Below are positions 44,976-55,012 of a stretch of DNA of 64,000 bases, piece by piece; within the stretch, counting starts at the first letter, position 1, and every line of letters begins with the position of its first letter. This DNA is from Methylobacter luteus IMV-B-3098 (GTDB lineage: Bacteria > Pseudomonadota > Gammaproteobacteria > Methylococcales > Methylomonadaceae). The stretch lies in NCBI RefSeq assembly GCF_000427625.1, contig NZ_KE386569.1, forward strand, positions 3,232,674-3,296,673, written 5' to 3'. The notes under the pieces are model-generated. The model was not told where the DNA came from, made no database searches, and saw only the letters and a program-made list of their open reading frames with translations. Both the position numbers and the translations under genes were made by a program.

Positions 44976-45602
44976 TCAGGCCAGAAAAAATTGCAGAGTC
45001 GTATTGTCAATAACGATCACATCATGATTGTTCAGTCTGAGGGAGCTATCGTCCAAAGGCTTGTTATTGACTGTGATCTGGTCTTTATTTTCCAAGGCGG
45101 CAATGAAGTAGCCTTCTTTTCTTTTGGATATGACGGCCATGCCTCTACCGCTTTGACCCAGTCGCGTCATCGCATTTTTCAAGAGCAGGATTTTGCCTAT
45201 ATTCTGACCGTCCATGACCTGCAGATTAGCGACAGGCATAGGCGCATGGACGCCGCTTATTGGCTTGGCGTCTTTGTCGGTGGTGTCGATATGCCGAATC
45301 TGCTCTGCCGCTGATTCAGTCGTATTGTAGATGATGTCATGCTTGCCGATAGAAATCGTGTCATTATTATTAAGATGACATTCCTTAACTTTTACATGGT
45401 TGACGATTAATGGAAAATCTTCGCTCAACTGCTTGATGACACAGCTATCGTTGCGAATGACAAGAACCGCATGAACCGGAGCTACTGCGAGACTATCGAT
45501 AGTTAAATCGTTGGTTTTATCGCGACCAATATGCACAATGCATTCTTCAAACAGGTCTGAATGGATCGCTTTATCTTTAAAAAAAACAGTGAGTCTGGCC
45601 AT
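44976..45602 (-). CDS. FHA-domain protein
   Basis: 208 residues from the ATG at 45602; a TTG seven codons upstream is possible. Two FHA-like folds are visible: the first in HIGRDKTNDLTIDSLAVAPVHAVLVI with the GR...S..H pattern, the second near RLGQSGRGMAVISKRKEGYFIAALENKDQITVNNKPLDDSSLRLNNHDVIVI, which is degenerate. FHA domains bind phosphothreonine. No kinase or phosphatase gene is adjacent. There is no signal peptide, so it is cytoplasmic. It converges on radA. Confidence 0.8.
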   Translation of the reverse strand: MARLTVFFKDKAIHSDLFEECIVHIGRDKTNDLTIDSLAVAPVHAVLVIRNDSCVIKQLSEDFPLIVNHVKVKECHLNNNDTISIGKHDIIYNTTESAAEQIRHIDTTDKDAKPISGVHAPMPVANLQVMDGQNIGKILLLKNAMTRLGQSGRGMAVISKRKEGYFIAALENKDQITVNNKPLDDSSLRLNNHDVIVIDNTTLQFFLA

Positions 45603-45729
45603 TGCGTCGTAAAGTAATCCCAAGCAAATTTTAATTAGCGAATTTTAATTATAGACGGATTATCTTGGTTAGACAAAACACACAAATTTTTTAATGGAAC
45701 TTATTGACATTCATGTAATTTCTAACTAT

Positions 45730-46971
45730 CTATTTTTGCGGCAGAAACTTAACCAATTTAACGGTGTTTTCATCGCGCTTTAGAATTTCCAGCGGGTAGC
45801 CGTGTAATTTTATACTGGTCCCCGGTTCCGGGATGGTCTCCATGAATTCAAGGATAAGCCCGTTCAGTGTCTTAGGACCTTCCGTTGGTAAGGACCATTG
45901 AGTGACACGGTTTAATTCTCTTACAGTAATATTGGCATCCACCAAAAAGCTGCCGTCGTTTTGTTTTCTGACGGTGACATCGTCGGTAATCAGTTCCCCT
46001 ACTATTTCCTGCAGCAAATCGTCCAGGGTGACAAGACCTTCTACATCACCGTATTCGTCAACAACCAGGCCGATGCGTATTTTCTCGGTTTTAAACCGGT
46101 GAATCTGTTTATGTACGGGCGTGCTTTCCGGGATGAAAGAAGGCTTGATCAGTTGATTGATAATGGTTTGCTTGTCAAAATCCTCATTGTTGACCACCAT
46201 GAGGATTTTTCTTAAATGCAGGAAACCGATTACTCTATCGATGCTTTTTTTATAAACAGGCAGGCGGGTATGCGGGCTGGTCTTGATTTGCCTGATAATC
46301 TCTTCAATGGGCAATTCGAGATCAATGCCGACAATTTCATTGCGAGGCGTCATGATGTCTTCAACGGTCGCCGACTCAAGATCAAGAATGCCCAACAACA
46401 TTTTCTGATAGCGCGAAGGCATTAGGCTTTCCGCTTCAGCCACGATACTTTTCAATTCTTCTTTATTGAGTATATCGTGGCTGTGTTTTTTGACATTAAT
46501 GCCAACCAGTTTTAGCAACAGGCCGATAATTAAGTTAATGGCCCATACAATCGGATAGAAGAGCTTTAGTAAAGGGATGAAGACCCATGCCGCAGGAAAG
46601 GCGAGTATCTCAGGTTTAATAGCCGCCAGTGTTTTCGGAGCCACCTCGGAAAAAATAAGAATAACGATAGTTAAGATTCCGGCGGCGATAGCGATGCTGG
46701 ATTCGCTTTCACCATAGAGACGAATGGCAATAACCGTCGTTAATGATGAAGCGGCAACATTAACAAAATTATTTCCCAGTAAAATCAGGCTGATTAAATG
46801 ATCGGGTCTTTGCAGTAAGTTATGGGCTTTTATGGCACCGGAATGCTTGAGCTTAACTAAATGTTTTAAACGATAACGGTTCAGTGTCATCAGAGACGTT
46901 TCGGAACCGGAAAAAAAAGCCGAAAGAATAAGCATTAATGCAAGTATGCCAAAGAGCATACTAAGGGGCAT
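45730..46971 (-). CDS. DUF21/CBS/CorC-HlyC membrane protein
   Basis: About 413 residues from the ATG at 46971; a TTG at 46980 is the alternative. The N-terminal DUF21 part (1-190) has four membrane helices, beginning LALMLILSAFFSGSETSLMTLNRYRL. Two CBS motifs follow (VEDIMTPRNEIVGID, GLVVDEYGDVEGLVTLDDLLQEIVGEL), then the C-terminal CorC/HlyC domain. Relatives (CorB/CNNM) export magnesium with the aid of ATP-binding CBS domains. The stop lies in a convergent region with no partner genes. Confidence 0.92.
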   Translation of the reverse strand: MPLSMLFGILALMLILSAFFSGSETSLMTLNRYRLKHLVKLKHSGAIKAHNLLQRPDHLISLILLGNNFVNVAASSLTTVIAIRLYGESESSIAIAAGILTIVILIFSEVAPKTLAAIKPEILAFPAAWVFIPLLKLFYPIVWAINLIIGLLLKLVGINVKKHSHDILNKEELKSIVAEAESLMPSRYQKMLLGILDLESATVEDIMTPRNEIVGIDLELPIEEIIRQIKTSPHTRLPVYKKSIDRVIGFLHLRKILMVVNNEDFDKQTIINQLIKPSFIPESTPVHKQIHRFKTEKIRIGLVVDEYGDVEGLVTLDDLLQEIVGELITDDVTVRKQNDGSFLVDANITVRELNRVTQWSLPTEGPKTLNGLILEFMETIPEPGTSIKLHGYPLEILKRDENTVKLVKFLPQK

Positions 46972-47815
46972 GTCGTTCAAAGAAGGATTACTCTGAGTAT
47001 TGAAAACCCCTCTAGTGTCTACAGTGAGAAATTTTTGTCAAGCCTGAATGTAACCTGAATGTGATCTTTAAGCTTGCATTTGTATTTGAGTTACTTTAAA
47101 AAAGTTGTAGAACATTCTGAAAAGAAGAATATTTTTGAATCTGTATGATTCAATGACTAATTTTGTCAGCGGTAGCTAAAATCAAGATAGATTATATTTA
47201 ATGCCTTGATAGAAATATCTGATCTTATAGGCAGGGGTGTTTTTTTGAGGTCTACATCGAAATCGAATTTACAGGGTGACAGACGATCTCTTTCAGAAGG
47301 TTGGCATGGCGCTCGGACGGGATTGGCTCTTGAAATTAGTGGCTGTGATTCTGGTCCGCTAGACTTTAAATGCCGTCCTCGTTCACCTGCATTATCTAGC
47401 GGACCGATCGAAATGGTGCCGATCTTCGATTGAGGCTCTGTATGCCGGCGCAACATAGTTTTCGAACTGTTTGATGATTTTTCCAGCTTTCTCAGCGTCA
47501 CTGATAGGCGAACAGATCGTCAAAAGGATAATGTCAATCATTATTATACCTTATGTTGTGTTTTTTCACCCGGCGGTCTTTAATTGCCGCGAGAGCTTAC
47601 TGTAAACTTAATGGTATGATTCTATAGGGTAAAAACTTCAGTGTCGCTGATTTCTAAATTAATTTAGATGCGCTTGCCTTGATGTTTTGTGTTTAACCTT
47701 TCCAACGCCTGCAAAAGCCCCTATAATAGTTGGTTCTTTGGGGCATTTGCCTCTCCTTGCTTTACCATCTTTAAATAAAACAGAGATGGAAGGCTTAAAA
47801 CCGAAAGGAAAAATT
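46972..47815. other. 844-base intergenic region upstream of rpsF
   Basis: AT-rich near 47000-47200. At 47353-47362 and 47396-47405 lies a 10-base inverted repeat, GGTCCGCTAG/CTAGCGGACC. A small minus-strand open frame is noted separately. The last ~100 bases form the leader of the rpsF operon, including a stem made by CCATCT/AGATGG and the ACCGAAAGG run just before the ATG; S6-S18 autoregulation through such leaders is known in bacteria, but this one cannot be confirmed by eye. Confidence 0.5.
47392..47541 (-). CDS. possible small ORF, 49 codons
   Basis: Too short for ordinary gene calling. It opens MIDIILLTICSPISDAEKAGKIIKQF and goes on ENYVAPAYRASIEDRHH, a sensible amphipathic sequence with an orderly composition. 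It may equally be the C-terminal shred of a decayed larger gene; no family was recognised. An inverted repeat (GGTCCGCTAG/CTAGCGGACC) spans its stop codon. Confidence 0.25.
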   Translation of the reverse strand: MIDIILLTICSPISDAEKAGKIIKQFENYVAPAYRASIEDRHHFDRSAR

Positions 47816-48265
47816 ATGCGACATTATGAAATTGTCTTTTTAGTCCACCCTGACCAAAGTTCTCAGGTTCCGGCGATGATCGATCGTTACAAAGCGACTA
47901 TCGAAACGGCAGCCGGAAAAATTCATCGTTTGGAAGACTGGGGTCGTAGACATCTGGCTTATCCCATCAATAAAATTCATAAAGCCCATTATGTGTTAAT
48001 GAATGTTGAGTGCGATCAGCCTACTTTGGAAGAGTTGGAAAGTGGCTTCCGTTTCAACGACGCTATCCTGCGCAGCATGACTTTACTGCAAAAAGAAGCT
48101 ATTACTACGCCATCCCCAATTGCCACGGCAACAGCTGAAGAAGGCAAAGCGGCTGAATCCAGAGCTAGAGAAGCGGCAGCTAGAGAAGCGGCAGCGGGAG
48201 ACGCCGACGAAGATGTCAGTCTGGACGATGAAGATTTCGACATTGACGAAATCGCTTCTGAATAA
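47816..48265 (+). CDS. rpsF: 30S ribosomal protein S6
   Basis: 149 residues from the ATG at 47816 (AAAGGA upstream); a longer frame to 47687 is not used. [25 protein letters not shown] and [20 protein letters not shown] are the S6 blocks. The C-terminal ~45 residues are Ala/Glu/Arg repeats and an acidic end ([16 protein letters not shown]), longer than in E. coli. S6 pairs with S18, encoded next. The operon is rpsF-rpsR-DUF2232-rplI. Confidence 0.97.
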   Translation: MRHYEIVFLVHPDQSSQVPAMIDRYKATIETAAGKIHRLEDWGRRHLAYPINKIHKAHYVLMNVECDQPTLEELESGFRFNDAILRSMTLLQKEAITTPSPIATATAEEGKAAESRAREAAAREAAAGDADEDVSLDDEDFDIDEIASE

Positions 48266-48294
48266 AACCTTTAACACTTGGACAAGAGATTATT

Positions 48295-48522
48295 ATGGCA
48301 CGCAACGTAAGACGTAAAAAATTCTGCCGATTCAGTGCGGACGGTGGTACACAGATCGATTATAAAGATCTGGATCTATTAAGCGATTATATTACTGAAA
48401 CCGGCAAAATTGTTCCTAGCCGTATTACAGGTACCAGCGCTAAATATCAAAGACAGTTGGGTGTGGCAATTAAACGTGCGCGTTTTATTGCATTATTGCC
48501 TTTCTGCGACGCTCACAAATAA
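48295..48522 (+). CDS. rpsR: 30S ribosomal protein S18
   Basis: 75 residues. [43 protein letters not shown] and [19 protein letters not shown] are the family blocks. S18 sits with S6 on the 30S platform. The single cysteine in KKFCRF is typical of the zinc-free or partial form in gammaproteobacteria. Follows rpsF by 29 bases. Confidence 0.98.
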   Translation: MARNVRRKKFCRFSADGGTQIDYKDLDLLSDYITETGKIVPSRITGTSAKYQRQLGVAIKRARFIALLPFCDAHK

Positions 48523-48543
48523 TCAGTACCGGAGGAGCAGTCA

Positions 48544-49437
48544 GTGAGCTTTCTAGCGGCTTACATCATGCGAGGACGGCTGCAAGCCATGCTTGTGGCT
48601 TCCAGTCTCGCATTGCTATCACTGATTATGCCTCCGGTAAGTATAGTAAGTTCAGCCTCCGTTGCTCTCGTCACATTAAGGCGAGGGGCTTTTGAGGGCC
48701 TATATGTTTTAGTCTGTTCAAGTGCCGCAGCCTCATTATTGGGGCTCTTTCTGTTGGGCAACTACCAGTTCGCATTGCTTTACAGCATGGTGTTGTGGCT
48801 GCCTGTCTGGTTGATTTCAATCGTTTTAAGAGAAGGAAGACATTTATCTCTGGCGGTTGAATTTGCGGTGTTGATAGGCGTGCTCGGGGTTGTCGGCTTC
48901 TATCTCTATGAGGCAGAGCCTGCAGTCATGTGGAAAGAGGTTCTATCGCAGATGGTGCCGCCCAATGCGCCTGTTGATGAAATTCAGCGCACTTTGGATG
49001 TTCTGTCTCATTACATGACCGGCGTGGTTGCAGCGGGAACCGTATTCGGCTTGCTGTTCGGCCTGTTTCTGGGGAGATGGTGGCAATCGGTGCTCTATAA
49101 CCCCGGCGGTTTCAAGCAAGAGTTTTTGTCGTTGAATACGAAACCTCGGCTGGCAATGGGCAGTTTGGCTATTGTAGCTATTGCCTGGGCCAGTTCCGGA
49201 ACGCTCTCCGAGGTCGCCTGGAACATGACTATTTTGCTGTTTGTGTTATACACCTGTATCGGAACAGCCGTACTGCATGCGGTTTTTGCTTCGATGAAAC
49301 TCGGTCGCTATCTGGTGCCGATGTTTTATCTGACATTGTTTTTGATACCCCATGTCATCTTGCCTGTGGCTTTAGTAGGCATAAGCGACGCATGGATGAA
49401 CTTACGAAATAAAATTTCAAATCAAACTAACGCCTGA
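48544..49437 (+). CDS. DUF2232 membrane protein
   Basis: 297 residues, GTG start with GGAGGAGCAG upstream. About eight membrane helices, starting MRGRLQAMLVASSLALLSLIMPPVSIVSSASVALVTLRRG. The family lies between rpsR and rplI in many gammaproteobacteria, as here. Function unknown; the fold is thought to resemble small-molecule transporters of the ECF S-component kind, which is inference. It is translated in line with the ribosomal genes. Confidence 0.88.
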   Translation: MSFLAAYIMRGRLQAMLVASSLALLSLIMPPVSIVSSASVALVTLRRGAFEGLYVLVCSSAAASLLGLFLLGNYQFALLYSMVLWLPVWLISIVLREGRHLSLAVEFAVLIGVLGVVGFYLYEAEPAVMWKEVLSQMVPPNAPVDEIQRTLDVLSHYMTGVVAAGTVFGLLFGLFLGRWWQSVLYNPGGFKQEFLSLNTKPRLAMGSLAIVAIAWASSGTLSEVAWNMTILLFVLYTCIGTAVLHAVFASMKLGRYLVPMFYLTLFLIPHVILPVALVGISDAWMNLRNKISNQTNA

Positions 49438-49482
49438 CGGCGCGAAATAATTAGCTAAAACCGAAAGGTGAGGTATTAAAAG

Positions 49483-49932
49483 ATGGAAGTTATTCTTCTT
49501 GAAAAGATAGCAAACTTGGGTAACCTGGGTGATAAGGTCACGGTTAAACCTGGCTATGGCAGAAACTATCTGGTTCCACAGGGTAAAGCTGTTGCTGCAA
49601 CGGCTAGAAAAATTGCGGAATTCGAAGCACGCCGCGCAGAACTTGAAAAAGTTGCCGCTGAAAAGCTGGCTGCTGCTCAAGCACGTGCGAATGCACTGAG
49701 CAAACTTGAAGTTGTTATCACGCACAAAGCAGGTGATGAAGGCAAGTTGTTCGGCTCTATCGGTACACACAATATCGCTGATGCGATTACTGCGGCAGGT
49801 GTTGCTGTTGAAAAGCATGAAGTGCGTATGCCGAAAGGCGTCATTCGTCAAGTTGGCGAATACGACATCGACATCAACCTGCATACAGATGTTGTTGTAA
49901 CGATGCCTATCAAAATTGCTGCTGAAGCATAA
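49483..49932 (+). CDS. rplI: 50S ribosomal protein L9
   Basis: 149 residues. The N-terminal globular part [36 protein letters not shown] is diagnostic; then comes the long connecting helix and the C-terminal domain with [15 protein letters not shown]9 helps maintain reading frame. GAAAGGTGAGG precedes the ATG. In many relatives dnaB follows rplI; here dnaB is 43 kb away and waaA follows instead. Confidence 0.98.
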   Translation: MEVILLEKIANLGNLGDKVTVKPGYGRNYLVPQGKAVAATARKIAEFEARRAELEKVAAEKLAAAQARANALSKLEVVITHKAGDEGKLFGSIGTHNIADAITAAGVAVEKHEVRMPKGVIRQVGEYDIDINLHTDVVVTMPIKIAAEA

Positions 49933-49937
49933 TAGTT

Positions 49938-50012
49938 AAAGGCAAAAGGTAACAAGGCAAAAGGTAAAGCGACGGCTTTTCAACCTTGAGCCTTGCGCCT
50001 TGCGCCTTTTTA
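49938..50012. repeat. AAGGCAAAAGGT / GCCTTGCGCCTT repeat
   Basis: Purine-rich units AAGGCAAAAGGTAAC and AAGGCAAAAGGTAAAG face GCCTTGAG-like units GAGCCTTGCGCCTTGCGCC in opposite orientation, with CTTTTTAAC at the end. Together they could form an irregular hairpin after rplI and serve as a terminator. Simple repeats of this kind recur in many bacterial genomes. Confidence 0.55.
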
Positions 50013-50014
50013 AC

Positions 50015-51289
50015 ATGCGTGCTTTATATTCATTCCTTTTTTACCTGCTCGTCCCCTTTATACTGTGCCGCCTGCTCTGGCGGAGTATCAAAGCGCCGGC
50101 CTATCGCCATCGATGGCACGAACGGCTTGCCTACTACCCTAAACAACATGCTCAAGGCGTTATCTGGTTTCATGCCGTTTCAGTCGGCGAGGCTGAAGCC
50201 TTATTTCCATTAATCCGGAAAATACAAATTCTGCATCCTGATGCGCGACTTTTAATTACGACCACGACGCCGACCGGATCCGCGCGCGTCAAGGCAGTGC
50301 TGCAGGGAGCTGTTGAGCATGTTTATCTGCCCTATGACACGCCTGGCGCCGTCAGTCGTTTTATGCGCTGCTTTAAACCGAGCATCGCCGTGATCGTGGA
50401 GACGGAAATCTGGCCCAATCTGTTCGCCTGTTGCGGCAGAAACGGTGTTCCGCTTTATATAATCAATGCCCGATTATCGGAAAAATCGGCGCGCGGTTAT
50501 CAAAAAATTCCTTCACTGGTTCGTCCGGCCTTGGGGCAGGTTAAATTGATCGCTGCGCAAACGCAGGATGATGCGGACAGGTTCATCGCTATCGGCGCTG
50601 AAAAACAGCAAGTGGTTGTCGCCGGCAATATCAAATTTGACATTGATATTGCCGATGAAACGGTAGAGCAGGGGCTGCAATTAAAACGGAATTTGTTCAA
50701 GAGTCGGTTCGTATGGATTATTGCCAGTACGCATAAAGATGAAGAAGCGATATTTCTCGATATTTATAAACAGGCAAAACAGCAAATTCCCGAGTTGTTG
50801 CTGGTGCTGGTGCCGAGACATCCCGAACGCTTCGGCGAAGTCGAGAGATTATGCAAACTGCAACAATTATCAGTAGTGACCCGCACATCCGGTAATGATT
50901 GTCAACAGGATAACGATGTTTATCTGGCTGATACCATGGGCGAGTTGAAGATGCTGTATGCGAGCGCTGATGTCGCATTTGTCGGCGGCAGCATGGTTCC
51001 TGTGGGCGGTCATAATGTGCTTGAGCCTGCTGCGGTAGGCGTGCCGGTATTGTTTGGACCCTTTATGGCTAATTTTAAAGAGATAGCCGGTGGGATTCTA
51101 CGACATGAGGCAGCCATACAATGCCAAAATAAAGACGATATTGCCAGAGCCGTCTATGCAATATATGGAGATGCCGCCTACAGAGCGTCGTTAATTGAAA
51201 AAGCCAAGGTATTTGTTTACCAGAACCGAGGGGCGAAAGCCAGGCTCTCGGAAATGCTTGATCAAACCATTGCCCAAATAGCGCGGTGA
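50015..51289 (+). CDS. waaA: 3-deoxy-D-manno-octulosonic acid (Kdo) transferase
   Basis: 424 residues from the ATG at 50015; a TTG five codons upstream is less likely. WaaA adds Kdo to lipid IVA on the inner membrane's cytoplasmic side. An N-terminal membrane anchor (RALYSFLFYLLVPFILCRLLW) precedes RHRWHERL, FHAVSVGEAEA, VETEIWPNLFA and INARLSEKSARGY, all family blocks; the C-terminal nucleotide-sugar part has STHKDEEAIF, RHPERF, FVGGSMVPVGGHNVLEPA and FGPFMANF. It converges on comF. Number of Kdo units added cannot be told. Confidence 0.96.
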   Translation: MRALYSFLFYLLVPFILCRLLWRSIKAPAYRHRWHERLAYYPKQHAQGVIWFHAVSVGEAEALFPLIRKIQILHPDARLLITTTTPTGSARVKAVLQGAVEHVYLPYDTPGAVSRFMRCFKPSIAVIVETEIWPNLFACCGRNGVPLYIINARLSEKSARGYQKIPSLVRPALGQVKLIAAQTQDDADRFIAIGAEKQQVVVAGNIKFDIDIADETVEQGLQLKRNLFKSRFVWIIASTHKDEEAIFLDIYKQAKQQIPELLLVLVPRHPERFGEVERLCKLQQLSVVTRTSGNDCQQDNDVYLADTMGELKMLYASADVAFVGGSMVPVGGHNVLEPAAVGVPVLFGPFMANFKEIAGGILRHEAAIQCQNKDDIARAVYAIYGDAAYRASLIEKAKVFVYQNRGAKARLSEMLDQTIAQIAR

Positions 51290-51305
51290 ATGGGTTCAAC
51301 GCAAT

Positions 51306-52013
51306 TCAGGCCCGGGCACATGCCCAGACATCAACCCGGCTGGCTCCGGCCTTTTTTAATAGCGCGGCGAGTTCATCGACGGTAGAACCGGTCGTCATGA
51401 CATCATCGATAATGGCTATGTGTTTAGCCTGAATCGGTTTAACCAGCGAGAAGGCATTTTTCAGGTTTTTACGCCGCTGCTTGGCCGGCAGATTGGTTTG
51501 GTGCGGTGTATTGCGATGTCTCCGGCAGGACGAAAGATCGATAGGCAGTTGTAATTCACGGGAGACAGTTCTGGCGATTTCGATGGACTGGTTAAATCCG
51601 CGCTGGCGGTAGCGGGTTTTATGCAGCGGTACAGGCATGACGCAATCCGGTCTTTCTGCTGTCTCGCTGATATGCTCTGCCAGTAACTGGCCCAGCAGGC
51701 GTGCATTCTTATAGTGGGCGCGGAATTTTAGCGATGCAATCAAATGCCGCATGGCGCCTTGATGTATGAATGGCGCATAAGTCCGGTCATAGGCCGGCGC
51801 CCGGTTTTGACAGCGGCCACACAGAACCGTTATTGCAGTTGGCATTTCAAAAGGTTCGGCACAGCAATAACAGCACGGATTGTTTCTGTGTAAATGTCGA
51901 TAACAGGAATAGCAGATGTCGCGCGAACCAGATCCGGCGTTTCCGCACAAGATGCAGATAGGCGGAAGCAGGTAATCCTGTATAATATTGATCCAGTTGT
52001 AATCTATTTTCAT
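51306..52013 (-). CDS. comF: ComF family protein
   Basis: 235 residues from the ATG at 52013; the longer open frame overlaps bioB and is not used. An N-terminal zinc region has CILCGNAGSG, CYSCYRHLH, CYCC and CGRC, then comes a phosphoribosyltransferase-like domain with IAIIDDVMTTGST, the PRPP loop. ComF helps take up DNA in naturally competent bacteria; some relatives (GntX) act in gluconate metabolism. A candidate BirA operator overlaps its start codon. Confidence 0.9.
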   Translation of the reverse strand: MKIDYNWINIIQDYLLPPICILCGNAGSGSRDICYSCYRHLHRNNPCCYCCAEPFEMPTAITVLCGRCQNRAPAYDRTYAPFIHQGAMRHLIASLKFRAHYKNARLLGQLLAEHISETAERPDCVMPVPLHKTRYRQRGFNQSIEIARTVSRELQLPIDLSSCRRHRNTPHQTNLPAKQRRKNLKNAFSLVKPIQAKHIAIIDDVMTTGSTVDELAALLKKAGASRVDVWACARA

Positions 52014-52029
52014 TTGAACAGGTTGACAA
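51997..52029. promoter_or_regulatory. candidate BirA (biotin) operator
   Basis: TTGTAATCT at 51997-52005 and GGTTGACAA at 52021-52029 are separated by 15 bases. The BirA consensus is TTGTAAACC-N(14-16)-GGTTTACAA; the matches are 7/9 and 8/9. It lies between comF and bioB, and covers the comF start codon at 52011-52013. TATAAT at 51981-51986 is a possible bioB -10 just upstream, so bound BirA could block both genes. Confidence 0.72.
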
Positions 52030-52079
52030 GTATCATGGCTGTCTTCCTTAAAAAAATACTGTAGCCGGAGATTAACAGA

Positions 52080-53075
52080 ATGTCTGCAAACCCTGCAATA
52101 AGCCCGATTCAACAGTCGACGGCCATTCGTCATGACTGGCAATTGGATGAAGTCCAAGCGCTCTATGCGTTGCCGTTTAACGAGCTGATTTTTAAAGCAC
52201 AAATCATCCATAGAGAGAACTTCGATCCGAACGAGATTCAGGTGAGCAGTCTGTTGAGCATTAAAACCGGTTCCTGCTCGGAGGATTGCGGTTATTGTCC
52301 GCAAAGCGCGCGTTATGATTCGGATTTGACGCCCGAAGCACTAATGCCTATCGACGCCGTTCTGAAAGCCGCTCAGCAAGCCAGGGACCAAGGCGCATCG
52401 CGGTTCTGCATGGGCGCGGCCTGGCGCCAACCCAAAGACCGGGACATCGAACGCGTCGTCGAAATGGTGCAGGGCGTCAAGGCGCTCGGAATGGAAACCT
52501 GCGTCACACTGGGCATGTTGACCGATGAGCAGACGGCAAGGCTGAAGGACGGCGGGCTCGACTACTACAACCACAATCTGGATACGTCGGAAGATTATTA
52601 TTCCGAAATTATCACGACGCGCACTTATCAGGACCGCCTTGATACCTTGGCACGCGTCAGGGACGCCGGTATTAACGTCTGTTGCGGCGGCATCGTCGGT
52701 ATGGGCGAAAGCGATATCGACCGCTCCAAGCTGTTGATAGAACTGGCCAATATGCCCAAGCATCCTGAAAGCGTGCCGGTTAATATGCTGGTTCAGGTCG
52801 AAGGAACGCCGCTGATGGGCACCGAAGCGCTGGACCCGCTTATTTTCATCAGAACTATTGCCGTGGCGCGCATCATGATGCCTAATTCGCGTGTGCGTCT
52901 ATCGGCAGGTCGCAACAATATGAGCGATGAAATGCAGGCTTTGTGTTTTCTGGCTGGCGCCAACTCAATCTTTTACGGCGATAAATTATTGACGACTGAC
53001 AACCCGATGACCAACCATGACCGCCGGTTATTCGAACGTCTGGGCCTGCATTCAGGCGGTTCCAGCTACGCATAA
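52080..53075 (+). CDS. bioB: biotin synthase
   Basis: 331 residues. BioB is the radical SAM enzyme that inserts sulfur into dethiobiotin. The cluster motif is [12 protein letters not shown], with the third cysteine in [45 protein letters not shown] and [12 protein letters not shown] are the other blocks, the last carrying the arginine ligand of the 2Fe-2S sulfur source. First of bioB-F-H-C-D. The gene ends TAATG, overlapping bioF by one base. Confidence 0.98.
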   Translation: MSANPAISPIQQSTAIRHDWQLDEVQALYALPFNELIFKAQIIHRENFDPNEIQVSSLLSIKTGSCSEDCGYCPQSARYDSDLTPEALMPIDAVLKAAQQARDQGASRFCMGAAWRQPKDRDIERVVEMVQGVKALGMETCVTLGMLTDEQTARLKDGGLDYYNHNLDTSEDYYSEIITTRTYQDRLDTLARVRDAGINVCCGGIVGMGESDIDRSKLLIELANMPKHPESVPVNMLVQVEGTPLMGTEALDPLIFIRTIAVARIMMPNSRVRLSAGRNNMSDEMQALCFLAGANSIFYGDKLLTTDNPMTNHDRRLFERLGLHSGGSSYA

Positions 53076-54235
53076 TGGCAGGCGCATTCTCGACGCTCGC
53101 CGGCGATATCGAAGCCATTGCCGGGCAGGGGCTGTACCGTTCGCGGCGTGTTATAGAGTCACCTCAAGGCATCCATCTGCGGATCGGCGGCAAGGAACTG
53201 CTGAATTTCTGCAGTAACGATTACCTGGGCCTGGCCAATCATCCATCTGTCGTGCAGGCGTTTAAAGCCGGGGTCGATCGTTACGGCGTCGGCAGCGGTT
53301 CGGCGCATCTGATTTGCGGACACAGTGCCGCGCATCACGCTCTGGAGGAAGAACTGGCAGCCTTTGCCGGTCGCGACAGGGCTTTGCTGTTCTCGACCGG
53401 TTATATGGCGAACATGGGCCTCGTCTCTGCTCTGGTTGGTCGCGGCGATACGGTGTTCGAAGACCGCTTGAACCACGCCTCTTTACTCGACGGTGGCCTG
53501 CTGTCCGGCGCCAGGTTCAAGCGTTATGGCCATGGGGATGTCGAACATCTGAATGCCAATCTTGAAACAGCAACAGGACGCAAGCTGATTTTGACAGATG
53601 GCGTTTTCAGCATGGACGGTGATTTTGCTCAGTTGCAGGCGTTGTCGGAAACGGCCAAAAATCATGAGGCCTGGTTGATGGTCGACGATGCCCATGGTTT
53701 GGGTGTGATTGGCGAGCAGGGACGGGGTATTGTTGACTATTACGGCCTCGGCCAGGACGATGTGCCGATACTGATGGGTACGTTGGGCAAGGCCTTCGGC
53801 ACGTTCGGCGCCTTTGTGGCCGGTTCCGATGTGTTGATCGAAACGCTGATCCAGAAAGCGCGAACTTATATTTACACGACGGCGTTGCCGGCGGCCATTG
53901 CCGAAGCCACAAGGGTCAGCTTAAAAATAGTTATGGCCGAAAGCTGGCGCCGGGATAAGCTCAAAATGTTGTCCGAGCGTTTCCAGCAAGGCGCACAGCA
54001 GCTAGGTCTACAGGTGATGCCGTCTTTTTCTGCTATCCAGCCTATCGTGATCGGTGGTAGTCAGCGCGCTGTAGACATCAGCAATGCCTTGCTGAACAAC
54101 GGTCTGCTGGTCAGCGCGATACGCCCGCCTACCGTGCCGCAAGGTAGCGCCAGGTTGCGCGTGACTTTTTCGGCGCAACATGAAGAGTGGCATGTCGACC
54201 GCCTGCTTGCCGCACTGGATCAATTGCATCTATGA
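53075..54235 (+). CDS. bioF: 8-amino-7-oxononanoate synthase
   Basis: 386 residues. BioF condenses pimeloyl-ACP with L-alanine, using [53 protein letters not shown] and the PLP lysine in [10 protein letters not shown] are the hallmarks; [21 protein letters not shown] closes the protein. The stop overlaps the bioH start (ATGA), so the two are coupled. Confidence 0.97.
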   Translation: MAGAFSTLAGDIEAIAGQGLYRSRRVIESPQGIHLRIGGKELLNFCSNDYLGLANHPSVVQAFKAGVDRYGVGSGSAHLICGHSAAHHALEEELAAFAGRDRALLFSTGYMANMGLVSALVGRGDTVFEDRLNHASLLDGGLLSGARFKRYGHGDVEHLNANLETATGRKLILTDGVFSMDGDFAQLQALSETAKNHEAWLMVDDAHGLGVIGEQGRGIVDYYGLGQDDVPILMGTLGKAFGTFGAFVAGSDVLIETLIQKARTYIYTTALPAAIAEATRVSLKIVMAESWRRDKLKMLSERFQQGAQQLGLQVMPSFSAIQPIVIGGSQRAVDISNALLNNGLLVSAIRPPTVPQGSARLRVTFSAQHEEWHVDRLLAALDQLHL

Positions 54236-54996
54236 CAAAACTCCACAGTGAAACATTAGGCCAAGGCAAGCCGATTGTGCTGGTGCACGGTTGGGCCATG
54301 CATTCAGGCGTCTGGCGTGATTTTGCCGAGGCTCTGGCGCAACATTACCAAGTTACTTGCATCGATTTGCCGGGGCATGGGCGTAGCGACAAAATCAGTC
54401 CGTTTACGCTGGAACAAATCAGTGCGGCTCTGGCGAGTTCGCTGCCGGAGCAGCCTTGCTGCTGGCTGGGGTGGTCCTTAGGCGCAACGGTCGTGCTCGA
54501 CATCGCCGAGCGCTTTCCTGAACGCGTTAATTCGTTGATATTGTTGGCCGGCAATCCGCTGTTCGCACAGGCGGAAACCTGGCCCGGCATGGACGCGCGT
54601 CTATTGGCTATGTTTGCCGATGGCTTGGGTAAAAACTGTCAGGCGACCTTGTCGCGTTTTCTGGCGCTGCAGGTAAGCGGTCTGGCGGATTATAAAGTTT
54701 TATTGAAAGAACTGAAAGAATCCGTGTTCGAACGCGATGCGCCGGACACGCTGATATTGCAGGGTGGTCTGGATATCTTAACGCAATCGGACTTAAGACC
54801 GGCTATGTCGAGACTAAAATGCCCTGTATCGGTCATATTGGGTGGAAAGGATACGCTGATTCCCGTCTCTGTCGGAAAGCAACTGTTACAGCTGAATGCC
54901 GGTTGTGAGGTCAATATTCTTGATAAGGCCGGGCACGTGCCGTTTTTGTCGCATCAGCAAGAGGTCTTGACTATTATTTCCCGTTTTTTAGTTTAA
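54232..54996 (+). CDS. bioH: pimeloyl-ACP methyl ester esterase BioH
   Basis: 254 residues from the ATG at 54232, overlapping bioF; the frame upstream of that lies inside bioF. BioH removes the methyl group from pimeloyl-ACP methyl ester. It is an alpha/beta hydrolase with [13 protein letters not shown], the nucleophile in LGWSLGA, the acid in LGGKDTLIP and histidine in [10 protein letters not shown]. It works with BioC, encoded next (16 bases apart). Confidence 0.95.
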   Translation: MTKLHSETLGQGKPIVLVHGWAMHSGVWRDFAEALAQHYQVTCIDLPGHGRSDKISPFTLEQISAALASSLPEQPCCWLGWSLGATVVLDIAERFPERVNSLILLAGNPLFAQAETWPGMDARLLAMFADGLGKNCQATLSRFLALQVSGLADYKVLLKELKESVFERDAPDTLILQGGLDILTQSDLRPAMSRLKCPVSVILGGKDTLIPVSVGKQLLQLNAGCEVNILDKAGHVPFLSHQQEVLTIISRFLV

Positions 54997-55012
54997 GGAT
55001 GAGCGTTGTTTC

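Noticed and set aside
47206-47433. 75-codon plus-strand frame before rpsF
   Set aside because: Overlaps a repeat-bearing stretch; composition not protein-like and no ribosome site.
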